NCBI GenBank assembly: GCA_031308135.1
Contig: JAHLJT010000631.1
Span: forward strand, 154,521,276 to 154,585,275
Length of the DNA: 64,000 nucleotides
Direction of reading: 5' to 3'
Origin: Acheta domesticus
Taxonomy: Eukaryota > Arthropoda > Insecta > Orthoptera > Gryllidae
A program made the position numbers and the translations under genes. The notes beneath the pieces are model-generated. The model had not been told where the DNA came from, ran no database searches, and worked only from the letters and a program-made list of their open reading frames with translations. Below, one piece after another: positions 32,481-43,822 of the stretch (positions within the stretch are counted from its first letter, which is position 1; every line of letters starts with the position of its first letter).

Positions 32481-32879
32481 GCACAGTGGGGCAGGAAACA
32501 GTGAAACGTGAGAAAAATTCAAAAATCAAAACTCGGCTGGTTCATGTTTACTGATTGTTGTTGCGTACAAAAAATTCTGCTATATCTGAAACATGCACTG
32601 ACTTGTTCCCTGGCGTGTTCTAACACGAGTTTTGCATCATCAAATCTGGTCAGTCGGTAAGCTTACGCAGGGCGTACTGGATGTATGGTAGTGGTTTTGA
32701 GTTTGTATAATGTAAACGTGAAGGAATTGTGGAACTAAATTAATATGACTGCTACATCAAAAGGTAAGGAAAAGTATATCGTCATAATACTGCGAACATT
32801 TAGTGTCTGTATTCTTGCAAAAGTTATTTTTCCCAACCTTTGACAAAATTGCCAGAAATTCATGAATTGATAAAGATTT

Positions 32880-33205
32880 TGTTAAATTCCAAATGCGGCC
32901 CCCCGGACACTTAAAACATTTTCTCAAAAACGTCTCCAAAGTTTTTCTTTAAGTTTCTGGCATAAATTGAGTAAAATACACTTAAGGTGGCATAGGTTCT
33001 AATTGCAAGGTTAACTCCGAATTTTCGAAAATTGCAAAAGTATAAATTTTATTCGGCCTCTTCCTACAACTACAAAATTAAAGATAGAGATTTTTCCTTC
33101 AAATAAAACTTGTTCTCCGTAGTTCCTCCATCTCCCTTTCATTAAGGTCATGTACATTTTCTTTAATATTTTAGTAGTTTCCGGGCTTTGTTCATATTAT
33201 TATAT
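32880..33205 (+). mobile_element. Helentron/HINE-like internal fragment
   Basis: Modules CCCCCCGGACACTT, TTTTCTCAAAAACG, GTAAAATACACTTAAGGTGG and CTACAAAATTAAAGATAGAG occur in the order seen at 49,900-50,160. Confidence 0.55.
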
Positions 33206-33209
33206 TTGA

Positions 33210-33940
33210 GGGCATGTGCTGTAATGTCAAGTAAGGTCTCTCGATAGTGTCAAGTAATGTCTCTCGATCTTGCGATATCTAGCGGCACGACTGAGAAAGA
33301 AGTGAAATACCGTGACTTATTCCATCGTGAAGAGACGGGTCTTGAGGGGAAAAGTTATAAAAATCGCACTCTACATTCAAGTGCGCGTGAAGTGCGAGGA
33401 TCTCGAGAGATATAAACAGAATGCAGACATCCTATCAACGTCTGCAGATTTGAAATGAACGAGTAAAATATACTTATTTGGTACAGGGGGTCTACAAGAG
33501 CACTCATTCCTTTGAATATCTTTAACTAAACCGAAAGCTTAACTGAAGCTTTGTATACATTGTGATATACAATAACACAATGTATTGTTAACAGTGTGAT
33601 CATGTAATTTTTAGGCAACATGGTTCAAATACACGGACGACTAAAATACTGTATCAAATGCTGATTACTGCCGCCACATACGATCTACGCAATTAGTCAC
33701 AAACACGTTACGCATTCAAATTTTAAAAGTGGGACTTTTAAGCGTCCGCACAAAAATTAAAGGAACGTCGGGACAATTTACGTCAAAGCGGAACTGTCCC
33801 GCCGAAAGCGGGATGTCTGGTCACCTTATATAAAAGTGATCCAAGAATCAAAGAAATTATGCTATCGTTAAATGCATTTCTATATGTGCTAGTTGTATTG
33901 AAGTAGATCTGCAAGAATTGGTAATGCTTGCAGGATGGGG
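33210..33940. other. No gene seen
   Basis: AT-rich, with short frames. Sequence upstream of the Transib relic might contain its N-terminus, but no motif is legible. Confidence 0.4.
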
Positions 33941-33959
33941 ATGGAGGATTGTGGATTAT

Positions 33960-34508
33960 AGAATGGAGGATTGTTTACTGAATTCTTTAAGTGAAGTGAT
34001 ATTGAATGAAGAAGATCGTGCTAGTAATGTCTATTTAAAATTAAGTAATAAATGGCGATTTGACGGGAGCTCTAGTTTAAATTCTTACAAGGAAAAACGT
34101 AGTGCCAATGAAGCGGACATCTCTGGTTCCAGTGTCTTTTCTGTCATCTTTCGTCCCGCTGCAGTTGCTAACAAGAAATTCCGAAGACAAACTTCTCTGG
34201 CAAAATCACGTCCATCGTCAACTAGATATTGCAGGCAAATTCAGAATGCAGTTGAAACCAGAGAATGCGAGCTTTCAGTAGATGAGAAAACATACATTGA
34301 CAGTCAGATAACTGCTCTTCAACGCATTATGATCAGTCTGGCAATTCAGGATATTATTTTAAGGTACTGTCTGATATTTGCTATGATTGACGGGAAGATT
34401 TGTAATGCTCTGACAGACACGAAATCCACAAAAAATCTATTTATGTGGAGCGACAGTTTCACTTTATGTCAGTTTAAATCACTTTATGTGGAGTGTGAGA
34501 CAATATGA
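33960..34508 (+). pseudogene. Transib (RAG1-related) transposase relic
   Basis: A frame open for nearly 200 codons contains KWRFDGSSSLNSYKEKR, which matches the Transib hallmark around the first catalytic Asp (usually YGFDGSSGHSxYKQ), then SSVFSVIFRPAAV (usually SSLFVTSVVPL), RPSSTRYCRQIQ (usually PQSxRFCRP) and MIDGKICNALTDTKS (usually LIDGKVLNxLTxTKS). The Cys pair that normally follows (CPIC) is lost, and the second Asp/Glu region and the ends of the element are not seen. Transib transposases share ancestry with the RAG1 recombinase. The assignment rests on motif memory without a search; the copy is certainly incomplete. Confidence 0.65.
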
Positions 34509-34817
34509 AACAGAAGAAGATTGTTACTGATGAGTCCTCAGATTCATTATATTGATAAGAACTAGGTCATACAATTATAATACACACAGATAAGACAGTC
34601 ATTAAGGATTATTTTTACCTCAATGACAAGTTTGTATCTGCAAGTTTTGCAACAACGTTTCTATAACGAATGGTAATTTGAAAATAAACACATATTGTTA
34701 TGTATTTTGCTTTATTTGTGTTATTTATCATTCTTTGTGATAAACTCAGTGCATTACTGTTCTTCTGTTCACTTAAAATATTTATTCTCAATTTTGGAGG
34801 CCTCCTGCACCACTGTG

Positions 34818-34945
34818 CGACGCTTCGATTACAAGGCAGCATCTACAAGTAGAAACGATTTTTTTCTCCTAATTCCGGATAATAATATCCGGTTTGTTTG
34901 CTGCTATCCTGCGATCCGTTTGAATTTGTTGGTCGGCTAAAGGAT
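34818..34945 (-). mobile_element. R4/Dong-like LINE endonuclease fragment
   Basis: About 125 bp align with 63,240-63,352 of the better copy, sharing CCGGATAA and ATCCGGTTTGTTTGCTGCTA and TTGAATTTGTTGGTCG. It covers the PDIVIRD endonuclease region. No 3' tail or TAA repeat is attached. Confidence 0.65.
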
Positions 34946-35221
34946 GTTGTATATACTAGAGGTAAAATCCGACACCGTGTGACCGATCTCCATGAAATGT
35001 GGCACTTCTAGGTTTTTTCACCCAGAAGTTTGATGTGCTGTTAATTCTGTTGTAACCACTGCATGGCGCTGCAGATCAAAATTGCCATTCATGTTAATTC
35101 AATTTCCATTCAAACTGCGCTTCACCTGGGCTTCATTGTTGCTGAACGTTACTGTGTGACGCAGGACGAGACCCAGGAGAAACGGACTGGCGCGCGCGTA
35201 AGACTGAGAAAGATACAGAGA

Positions 35222-35462
35222 GCGGAGAGAGAGAGAGAGAGAGAGAGAGAGACGGAGACGGCGCGCGTAAGCAAGAGAAAGTGACACAGAGACAAGAGGC
35301 AGACAGACACACAGAGAAACAGACCGAGAGAGGCAGAGACAGAGTAACATACTGAGGGAGACAAGAGACAGAGACACAGAAAGAGAGGCAGAGAGAGACA
35401 GAAAGACAGAGGCAGAGACAGACAGAGACAGAAACACAGAGGCAAACAGAGAGACAAGGAGA
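35222..35462. repeat. GA microsatellite and polypurine tract
   Basis: About 30 bp of GA repeats, then roughly 200 bp almost free of T on the plus strand, built from GACAGA, CAGAGA and similar units. The open frames across it on the minus strand are artefacts. Confidence 0.9.
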
Positions 35463-35494
35463 CGCTTTCTTTTTCACAAGGATTAAATATGAAA

Positions 35495-36900
35495 AATAGT
35501 GGTGCTCCAGAATGGCACAGACTTTCCCGTATTATTTTTCTGTTTCCTTGGGTCTGGGCTAACTACTTGGAATTGCCATGTACTCGTGCCAGCTGCAATC
35601 TATCGCCGCCCAAAGTACATTTTTTGACATTTTTTTTAATTTTTCGGTTTCCTGATTGTAGAACGGAAATATTAAATTTAGAATATTAACATTCAAAGCT
35701 CGTCCCAAATCGCAAATTTCATTGAAAAATTTGGAAAATTTTGAAATTTGGAAATTTTAAAGAAAATGGCGTTTAAGCGCTACTAGAAATGCGAGATTTG
35801 AAGTTATTTTTCACAGAGCATTTTTGAGTTTTCGATACATTCATTTGAAGCACCTAGTCTACAAATAAAATATTGTTTACAAATTCCTGGTAGTGAGCAT
35901 ATTAAAGGTTTGAGACACCCATAAAAAAATTACACTTGTGTAATTTTTGAAGAAAAAAAACAACAACAAAAGAAACAGCCCAAATTGAACTTTTCGTTGT
36001 ATTAAAGAGTGCAATTAGCATTATCCATTCCGAAAGTTTGAAGAAACAATTTGGAGACATTTATGAGAAAATGGTGTTTGAGCGTTTCTGAAAATTCGGT
36101 ACTTTGAGCGAAAACTAGCTCAGGAAATAGAAGACGGTTGAAATGTGGAGAAACTTTAATTGACATTATTTAAAGCACATGTACTCATTAATATAATAAT
36201 GGGAACAAATCGCCGCTAATGTTAATATTAACAACGTCAGAGACAAGTCAAAAACCTTACATTTTTGTAATTTGTGAAAAAAACAAACAATGGAATAGAG
36301 CAATATGTCGTTTATGCCATCTCAAAGAGTTCATTTAGCACTATCTCTATCAAAAGTTTAAAGAAAAGATTTGGAGCAATTTTTGAAAAATCTTGTTTTT
36401 GTAATTTTTGAAAATTGCAAATATTACTGGCAATATTGCGCGAAAACTGTTAAAATTTTCGAAAAAATGTACAGGACCTTAATGTAAGAACTCACTTTGG
36501 AGAGCAAATGTTATTTTGAGGAAAAGTCTCTATCTTCAATTTTGTAGTTGTAGGAAGACTCCGAAAAAGATAGAAACTTTTGCAATTTTCGAAAATTCAG
36601 AGTTAACCGTTCAAATCGAATCTTTTCCATCCTAATAAGTGTATTTTGCTCTATCCCTAATTTAAAGAAACCATTTGTTGCCGTTTTGGAGAAAATGTTG
36701 AATATGTCTGGGGTGTTTCATATAAAATATCCCCAAAATTTGGAGAATGTTTTTCAAAATCGCGGCGCCTCGAGTGGAACCAGATCGGCTGGGGAATATC
36801 CATTTTGGAAGAAATCATACTTATGGGTGAGGCGCTATTGTAGCTCACAAACACCGAGGTTGGACACCGGGACGGACAGACGGATGGACGGTTTTTCTTT
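35495..36900 (-). mobile_element. Helentron/HINE-like repeat lacking the head
   Basis: The tail ATAGTGGTGCTCCAGAATGG and ACTTTCCCGTATTA open it on the left. Interior modules then run in reverse order to the ACGGACAGACGGATGG seed at 36,868-36,885. Beyond that the head hairpin is absent. Confidence 0.65.
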
Positions 36901-37220
36901 CAATTTATCGCAATTTACATATTTGCTGCAATATACACAATTTGCTGCAATTTCTTGCAATTTACATATTTTTAAAATCAATCTCAAAACCATATGACGT
37001 CTTCAAACACGCATTTATCTGTTGCACCTCCTGGCCACTTGGTTTATCTTGATTTCTCATATAAAAATGTTCGTTTCGTATTCTGTGAAGACCTAGCTCT
37101 GATCCCCGCAGCCCAGGTGCAGCGACCGGCTCAATGTCACTGCTATGATCTCCTTGGAGACGTGCAGCCACGGCCGTCTGCTCTGGGCAACTCAATATAC
37201 CTTACTCTTCGGCGTTCTTT
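36900..37220. other. No gene seen
   Basis: A TTTGCTGCAATTT-like short tandem motif (36,910-36,965) and short frames only. Confidence 0.4.
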
Positions 37221-37221
37221 T

Positions 37222-38807
37222 TACTTTCCCGTATACGTACGTATACACGGAGTGATACACGTAGTATAGGGAAAGTTATGTAATGCTGCGCGAAAAAATG
37301 GCCAATTTTCGGCCGAAAAAAATTAATTGCCGGGCCGTGAAAACGAATAAGTGGATAAAACCAGTTGCTAAATTAAGAAAAAAAAATCCTCTATCTCGTG
37401 GTGTGGTCAAAATCCATGATTTGTTGCTTCTTTATACTTAAAAATCGATTGACGGCATTCCGTCCGTCTCTCCGTCTGTGGTCAACGCTAGCGCCTAAAC
37501 CGTTCGGTCGATTTTCTTCAAAATTGATATTCCCCAGTCGATCTGATTCTAGTCGAAGCTTTGTGATTTTGAAAAAGATTCTTTAAAATTTGGGGGTACT
37601 TTATATGAAGCCCCCCGGGGATTTTCAACATTTTCTCAAAAACGGCTCCAAATTTTTTCTTTAAATTTCTTGTATGAATAGAGGAAAATACACTTTTTAA
37701 CATGGCATAGGTCCGATTTTCACGTACAGCTCTGAATTTTCGAAAATTGTGAAAGTTTGAATTTTTTTCGGCGTCTTTCTCCAACTACAAAATTGAAGAT
37801 AGAGATTTTTTCTTCAAATAAAATTTGTTCTGCATATTGAGTTCTTTAATAAAGGTCATGTAAATGTTTTTCACAATTTTGGTAGTTTTCGTGCAATATT
37901 GCGTGCAATATGTGCAATTTTAAAAAATTACAAAAACAAAATTTTCTCAAAGACAGCTCCAAATTTTTTCTTTAAACTTTTGGTAGGGATAGTGGTAAAT
38001 GTACTCTATCAATGATATAAAAGCCATTTTGGTCTATCGGTTGGTTTTTTCAAAAATTACAAAAATGTAAATTTTTTTACTTGTCTCTCACGTCGTTAAT
38101 ATGTACATTATCGGCGATTTTTTTACATTATTATATTTACGAGTATATATGCTTTAAATAATGTCAAGTAAAGTTTCTCGAAAACACTACCGTTTTCTGT
38201 GAAAAGTAGCTCAAATTTCGGCATTTTCAGAAATGCTCAAACGTCATTTTCTCGTATATGGCTGCAATTTTTTTCTTGAAACTTTTGTAACGGATAGTGC
38301 TAATTACACTCATTAGTATAGCGTGAAGTTTATTTTGAGTTTTTTTTTTGTTTTTTTTCAAAAATTATATAAATGTAAATTTTTTGAAAGATCTCTGACA
38401 TCTTTAATATGCACATTATCCGCAATTTGTAAAGATGATTATATTTGTGAGTGTAAGTGCTTCAAATAACTTCAAATAAAGTATTTTGAAAACTCAAAAA
38501 TTTTCTGTGAAAATGAGCTTCAAATTTCGCATTTTTAGTAGCGCTAAAACGCCATTTTCTCTTAAACGGCACATAATTTTTAAAAGAAAATTGCCATTTA
38601 CGGCTAGATTTTTGTGTTCTTTAATATTCTAAAATTAATGTTTCTATTCTACCAATAGGAAACCGAAAAATTAAGAAAATGACAAAAAATTGTACTTTTG
38701 GCGATGATAGATGGTAGCTGGCAAGAAAGAGTATGTGGCAATTCCGAATAGCTAGCGAAGACCCAGGAAAATAGAAAACTAATACGGGAAAGTCTGTGCC
38801 ATTCTGT
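37222..38807 (+). mobile_element. Helentron/HINE-like repeat, nearly complete
   Basis: The head TACTTTCCC is followed by a perfect 16-bp palindrome GTATACGTACGTATAC (37,231-37,246), then TATAGGGAAAGTTATG. The CGTCCGTCTCTCCG seed is at 37,460. The tail ATACGGGAAAGTCTGTGCC is present, but the terminal hairpin is cut at 38,807. About 1.6 kb with no coding frame. Confidence 0.7.
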
Positions 38808-39520
38808 TTGTTTTTTGACAAATAAATAAATAAAATAAATACGGTCATGGTTAATTTTTTCAAAATACGAGTAGTTTTTTTTAAATTTTGTGACAAACGT
38901 AATAGGCCGCTGTAAATTTACTGCGCTTCGGACAGCTGGGTGCGTCGTAAATTAGAATGTGCAATTTTGTATATTATTTCTTTCTTCGTTTCTTACATTC
39001 GAACTTTGTTATAGACTTACACATTAATATTTTAGAAATTGTTTATTTTGAAATATTTGAAATAAGTAAAAAGAATTAATAGCTCTCAGAATAGCGACAA
39101 TGCAGGGTCTGCAACAATGGAATTCATTTTGCGCTCGCGAATATCTGTGAATTAGTGTCATTGTTGTGACCTAATGGAGCTGTATGAAAAGGAGTTATAA
39201 TTGTCTAATTTATGTTGATATTTGCAGGCAAATATTTAGTTTTGCACCAAATGCTGTACCATTTGTAGTGAGTAGAGAATTTGTTGCATGGTTTTAAAAT
39301 ACTCTTCCCTAATCATGGCCCAATGGAAAGCATTTCTATATTTGCAGGGTATCAGGCTTCTTTTTCCAATACAGGGTTACAAAACTTTTGCATTCTATTT
39401 TTGTGAAGTTGTAAAATTCACATAGTTCTGACAACACTGCAATGGAAATAGTGAGTTCCAAGCGAAGATGTTAGTAGCGCATAAAGTGCAATATTACAGT
39501 ACTACTTAGCTGTTTCCTCT

Positions 39521-39557
39521 AATACGGGAAAGTAAGTGCTGTTGTAGCACCACTAGT
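39521..39557 (+). mobile_element. Helentron/HINE-like 3' terminus
   Basis: ATACGGGAAAGTAAG is followed by the perfect small hairpin GTGCTGTTGTAGCAC, then CACTAGT. The sequence between 38,810 and 39,520 is not clearly part of the repeat. Confidence 0.6.
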
Positions 39558-39559
39558 TT

Positions 39560-40470
39560 TTCTTAGCGTCTTCATATATTTTTTCTCTCTTCGTATTCAT
39601 CTACGTTGGTTTTGGTACTATAGTACCAAATTAGTACAGTTTAATCAACGTAAGTTGGCGTTGGTTGTTCCCGGCATACTAGCCATGATCGCAGCGCCAA
39701 AACTCGAAAAAACAGGTTTGGGGGATTTTTTTAAGTATTTTATGGCCGAATCTGAATACAGATGATCAGTTCCCCCATTAGGAGGTCGTGACGCGTCGAA
39801 TGACACCTCGTATGCCTCCATTGGTGCACGGGAAGTGGTCAGAAGTCGGCTAGACCACTTCTGACCACCACACATCTGAACGCACGCACCCTAGAGGAGT
39901 TACTCAAATGCTGTATAGGGATTATAATAGGAAGGGTCAATCCGTTTTAAGTGGTCCAGAATTTAATAAATTGGTCGCTCGACCATCTCGAAAACATTCA
40001 TTTTTTGTACATAAATTTCCTTATATTTTGGCTTTTCAAAAACATATTTAACTTGTTTTATTGTATCTGGTTTACAAATGGCGGCCATTTTTGTTTCACA
40101 CCGTGCACCATTTTTCGCTTTTGCAGACATTTACTCTTTTCTAAATTACTCCGTCCTAGGTTGTTGTAGCATTCGATTCGAAGCCTGCAAATCGAAATAT
40201 TATTTACGTATCTTCTATGTTTTTATCTGGGAAATGTTTGCAATCAAATATATGGAACGCGAATGAACGAAATTCGATTTTTTCTCGAGACTAATTTACT
40301 CAAAGAAGGAGTAGAATCGTTGCCTTAATTTTTTCTGTGCTTTTACACATAACAGTATTATTACATTTTGTAAAATATCATTAGTATATAACATATCACT
40401 TGAAAATTACATCCTCTTGAAAAATAACCTCTTAATGCTCTTAATAAAAGGAGTTATTAATAAACCCTGG
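39560..40470. other. No gene seen; contains a 12-bp hairpin
   Basis: GTGGTCAGAAGT (39,836-39,847) and ACTTCTGACCAC (39,858-39,869) form a perfect stem with a 10-base loop. The rest has no recognised content. Confidence 0.45.
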
Positions 40471-40472
40471 CG

Positions 40473-40660
40473 TGTGTTGCGGGTTGCATTTGCAGTGAAT
40501 CTTTATATACATTTTCTAAAAAAATCATTCATATTTTTTAAGTCAAAGTGCAACTCGTCACGTCTCCGTGAAATTTTCTTTCTTTAGAAACTTCATTTAT
40601 AAAGATTGGTTGCGTGGGAGAGGGTCGCAAAGGAAAGGTTTACTAGGGTATAATAATATA
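40473..40660 (-). repeat. Dispersed repeat U1, copy 3
   Basis: It aligns with 22,237-22,400 and the flanks of 24,737-26,329: GTTGCGGGTTGCATTTG, CGTCTCCGTGAAATTTTC, TTTATAAAGATTGGTTG and TAATATAGGAGAC. Confidence 0.6.
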
Positions 40661-40666
40661 GGAGAC

Positions 40667-40667
<1 letters not shown>

Positions 40668-40707
<40 letters not shown>

Positions 40708-40715
40708 TTATTATT
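40668..40715. repeat. TAA microsatellite
   Basis: Uninterrupted AAT units turning into ATT units. No LINE tail adjoins it, so it is an unoccupied example of the target used by the R4/Dong-like family. Confidence 0.95.
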
Positions 40716-40719
40716 TTAA

Positions 40720-41780
40720 CATTTTTTTTACTAAATCTTTTGGTAATTATTTACTTCTTAATTCATAAATTATGAACTTGTGATTCTGTATTTAAAAACT
40801 ACCTAAAACTTCAAACGCATATCTGTCGAAATTTCATATCTCGAGTTTTGTCAGTGATCGAAACAGTACACTAGTTTTTTAACAGAAATACTTGTGCAGA
40901 ATTATTTGGTTATTGAAATGTAAATATATTAACATGAGCCTTTGGTACTTTATGCGAGTATGTATGCGCGCACACATTCGCGCTGTATGGCGTATGTATG
41001 CATGCATGCAAGAAAAATTTCTTGACGCATAGTATATTTGAATGATTTTGTAAGGACATTAGTCACATTTTTTACATTATAAAATTTTTGAAATGATGAC
41101 GTACCTGTACTTTGATTACTACATAGGACTGGATTTGTTAATATGATGTCATGATGTTATTAAAGGTTGAATTTTACGAGAACACAAACTGTTTTTCCGA
41201 ACTCCGCGTAAGTCACAAAAATTATTTTAAGACATTTCTTGTAAAATATGATGTACTCCATCGTTCAAAATGTCCCGGCATGACAGAAGATCCTCAATTG
41301 CTGTCGCAATATCACCACGAATTCAATTCAATATCCGTAACTTCCATACCTAATCTCAAAATGGTCCGGTGGAGTGATTTGCGCTGACGAGCTGCTCAGT
41401 GCAAGTTAGGGTGTCCCGAGTCCACCCTGATTCTTTGTCATTGTGCGAATGGAACATGCGTATATTTCCACTGGTGCGCCCTAGCGGTCGAAAGGAACGC
41501 GAATGCTACCTTGAGTGCGTATTGGATGCGCACCAGTGCGGCGAATGTAAAACGCTATTAGTCTTTCATTTGCTGTGTGTTTCAATTGAAGTTTGTATGT
41601 GTTCGGGATTGAGACATCGATAACATCGACTTGCCTGTTTTCTTTATTGAACATATCAATATCAAGTCGATTACAGATGACTGTTCTGACTATGAAAATC
41701 GTTCCTATTTTAAAAAAATGCTGTCCTAGTACTGCCGATAAGAATGATTCTCAAAACACACTCCGGGTTATATACATAGT
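40720..41780. other. No gene seen
   Basis: Short frames without recognisable domains. Includes a CATGCATGCATGCAAG run at 41,000. Confidence 0.4.
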
Positions 41781-42280
41781 GCGAAACTCGTGGTTCAGAT
41801 GTTAACTGGTACTTCTGGGCCAGTTCTTGGTGGATTATTTTCGCTACTGCATCATGCCTGATCTTGTGCCCTGATCCAGCTATATGTGTGCAGCCTGATG
41901 TAATGTGCTGTATAGATTCAATTTATCCACAACGGTATCGGCAGGGGTCGTCGTTCACACGTGGGGCTTTCAGTATTTCTGTAATTGCGTGTTGAGATTA
42001 CTTTATCTTGTATGGCAATTATTAAACTTTCGGTTTCAGGGGAGATCTGCCCTGAGATCAACCATTTGTTCGATTCATATGCAGCATTTTGCAGCTTTCC
42101 TTTATCCAAACATCCTGCTCGGCATTTGTCCAGTCGAAATTGTATCCTTACGTCGTTCGAAACTTTTTCCACAGTTTTCAGAAGATATGAGTTGTGTCTT
42201 AGTTGACGCATACAGCTTTACATCGTCCACAGAAGCCAGATGTGGTATAATACTTTCATTCTTGATTTGATCGTAAGTCC
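41780..42280 (-). pseudogene. Relic of a second restriction-endonuclease-type LINE
   Basis: The minus strand encodes NDVRIQFRLDKCR and KGKL, equivalent to NDICMRFGLDKCAKANLKRGK of the other family, then after a deletion SPETESLIIAIQDKVISTRNY and a CCHC-like region with HITSGCTHIAGSG and HDAVAKIIHQELAQ in shifted frames. The RT core and CCHC region are much closer together than normal. It is clearly a different family from the 12.9-kb element. Confidence 0.6.
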
Positions 42281-42289
42281 GTACTCTGT

Positions 42290-43240
42290 GGCGTTTAACG
42301 TACTGGACAAGGGGCTCATGCCAAAATAAACCATGGACTTAGTCACCTTGAAGTACTCCCCCGTTCTATGGGGACGTTAGTCTCAGTGGTTTGAGTTATT
42401 TTCAAGAGAATGTTCGTTCTCTAGGAAGTTATAACATGTTGCAGGAACGTGATCACAACCGAGTTGACTTTGTAAAACCGGAGCACTGCTTATAGCCAAA
42501 GGTGGGGAACTTTTATTTAAAAATCCACATATGTCCAATACATATTTGTATTCTCAGTTGTTTGGTTACACGCAACGGAGTCTTTAGTTGTTCTTTGCAA
42601 CCTTTATACCCTTTCTACATCCGTTTTGCTCTTCCGCTAAAATGTCGTTTTGTTCACAATTAGTATTGATCATTTTCAAAAAGCATAATGTGCATAAAAA
42701 GCATAATGATGATCTTTTCGCATTTTACTCGGCTCTTTTATTACAGTGGTTCAGCTAGTCGCATGTGGATCCAGTGGAATCCAGAAATTCTGGACTCAGG
42801 AGCCAGGATCAGACCCGAAACCTTTCCAATTAAAGGTGCTTTTAATCACACTTCTGATGTGATAGGTGGAGATTTCATGCAACTGCACTGCATTTGAATT
42901 TACTGGAACGGTTTTGCTCTGCGTTAATCCAAGATTCTTCACTGTTGAAGTCTCTTGAAGTTGAGAACTGATTGCCCCAAAATGTTTCAATTTCTTGCTG
43001 AGTAGGGAAGACAGTTTCTGATTCTGATCAGTCATTTTAGATTCCTTGCACACAATCATGTCTTCCGCAAGAAATTGTTTTGGGTTTAGTTGTAGGTAGT
43101 AAATTAAGCATGATTATTAAGTAGGATTTGCTAGTTACACGAGCAAAAGAGAAACATATTATGAATGATTTACGTGTTGCGCTAAATCTGTGATAAAGGC
43201 AAGCATTTTTATAGGGAAAAGTTTTATTATAGTGGAGAGT
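42290..43240. other. No gene seen
   Basis: An 87-codon minus-strand frame at 42,796-43,059 is unrecognised. Otherwise nothing is identified before the LINE target site. Confidence 0.35.
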
Positions 43241-43242
43241 AA

Positions 43243-43256
43243 AACCGTACCTTTGG
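43243..43256. repeat. Target site duplication, 5' copy
   Basis: AACCGTACCTTTGG, repeated exactly at 49,133-49,146. It marks the left edge of the I-clade LINE. Confidence 0.9.
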
Positions 43257-43822
43257 CCCGTCGAGGTGGGTTGGTCCACGTCCTGACGGGGGGATGCAGA
43301 GAAGGCTCTCAAGTGTTCCTTTCTCCATTTTTTCATCTTCTTGCTTCTCATTTCATGTCATGTACGTTCTTTTCACTCCTTTTTCTTCCTCACTGGCCTT
43401 CTCTGTAAGCTGAACGCCCACCCATGTGTTTGCCGTGCATGGCGACCCGTGTCGGAGGGAATGTGTGTCCTGGCAGTTGAGGGACCTGTTTGTTTCCCTA
43501 TCTAGTCCTAGTGCTACTGTTCGCCTTGCACTAAGGGGTACGTTGGTTACGTATTTTGGGAAACATTCCCTGTAGGTTCCAACACACTCGCTTTGGCCCC
43601 GGACTCTTCTAGACGGGCGGTCGGGAGCTAACCCACTCCCGATCAATCGGCTCGGACTAGGTCTTGTACTGAACTCCAGGGTGAGCGGGGGAATCCACGG
43701 CGGTGCAGCGCCGTGTTATTCCCCCACTATATCCTCGTGGCAACCCTGGCACTCCGATGGAGTGTCCCCTTGTTGGGCTCCGTGGTGGGTGGGGACCACG
43801 AGGATGAACCTATTCCATCTAT

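Noticed and set aside
35099..35477. Hydrophobic Ser/Leu/Val/Cys-rich minus-strand frames
   Set aside because: They are translations of the GA/GACAGA polypurine tract.
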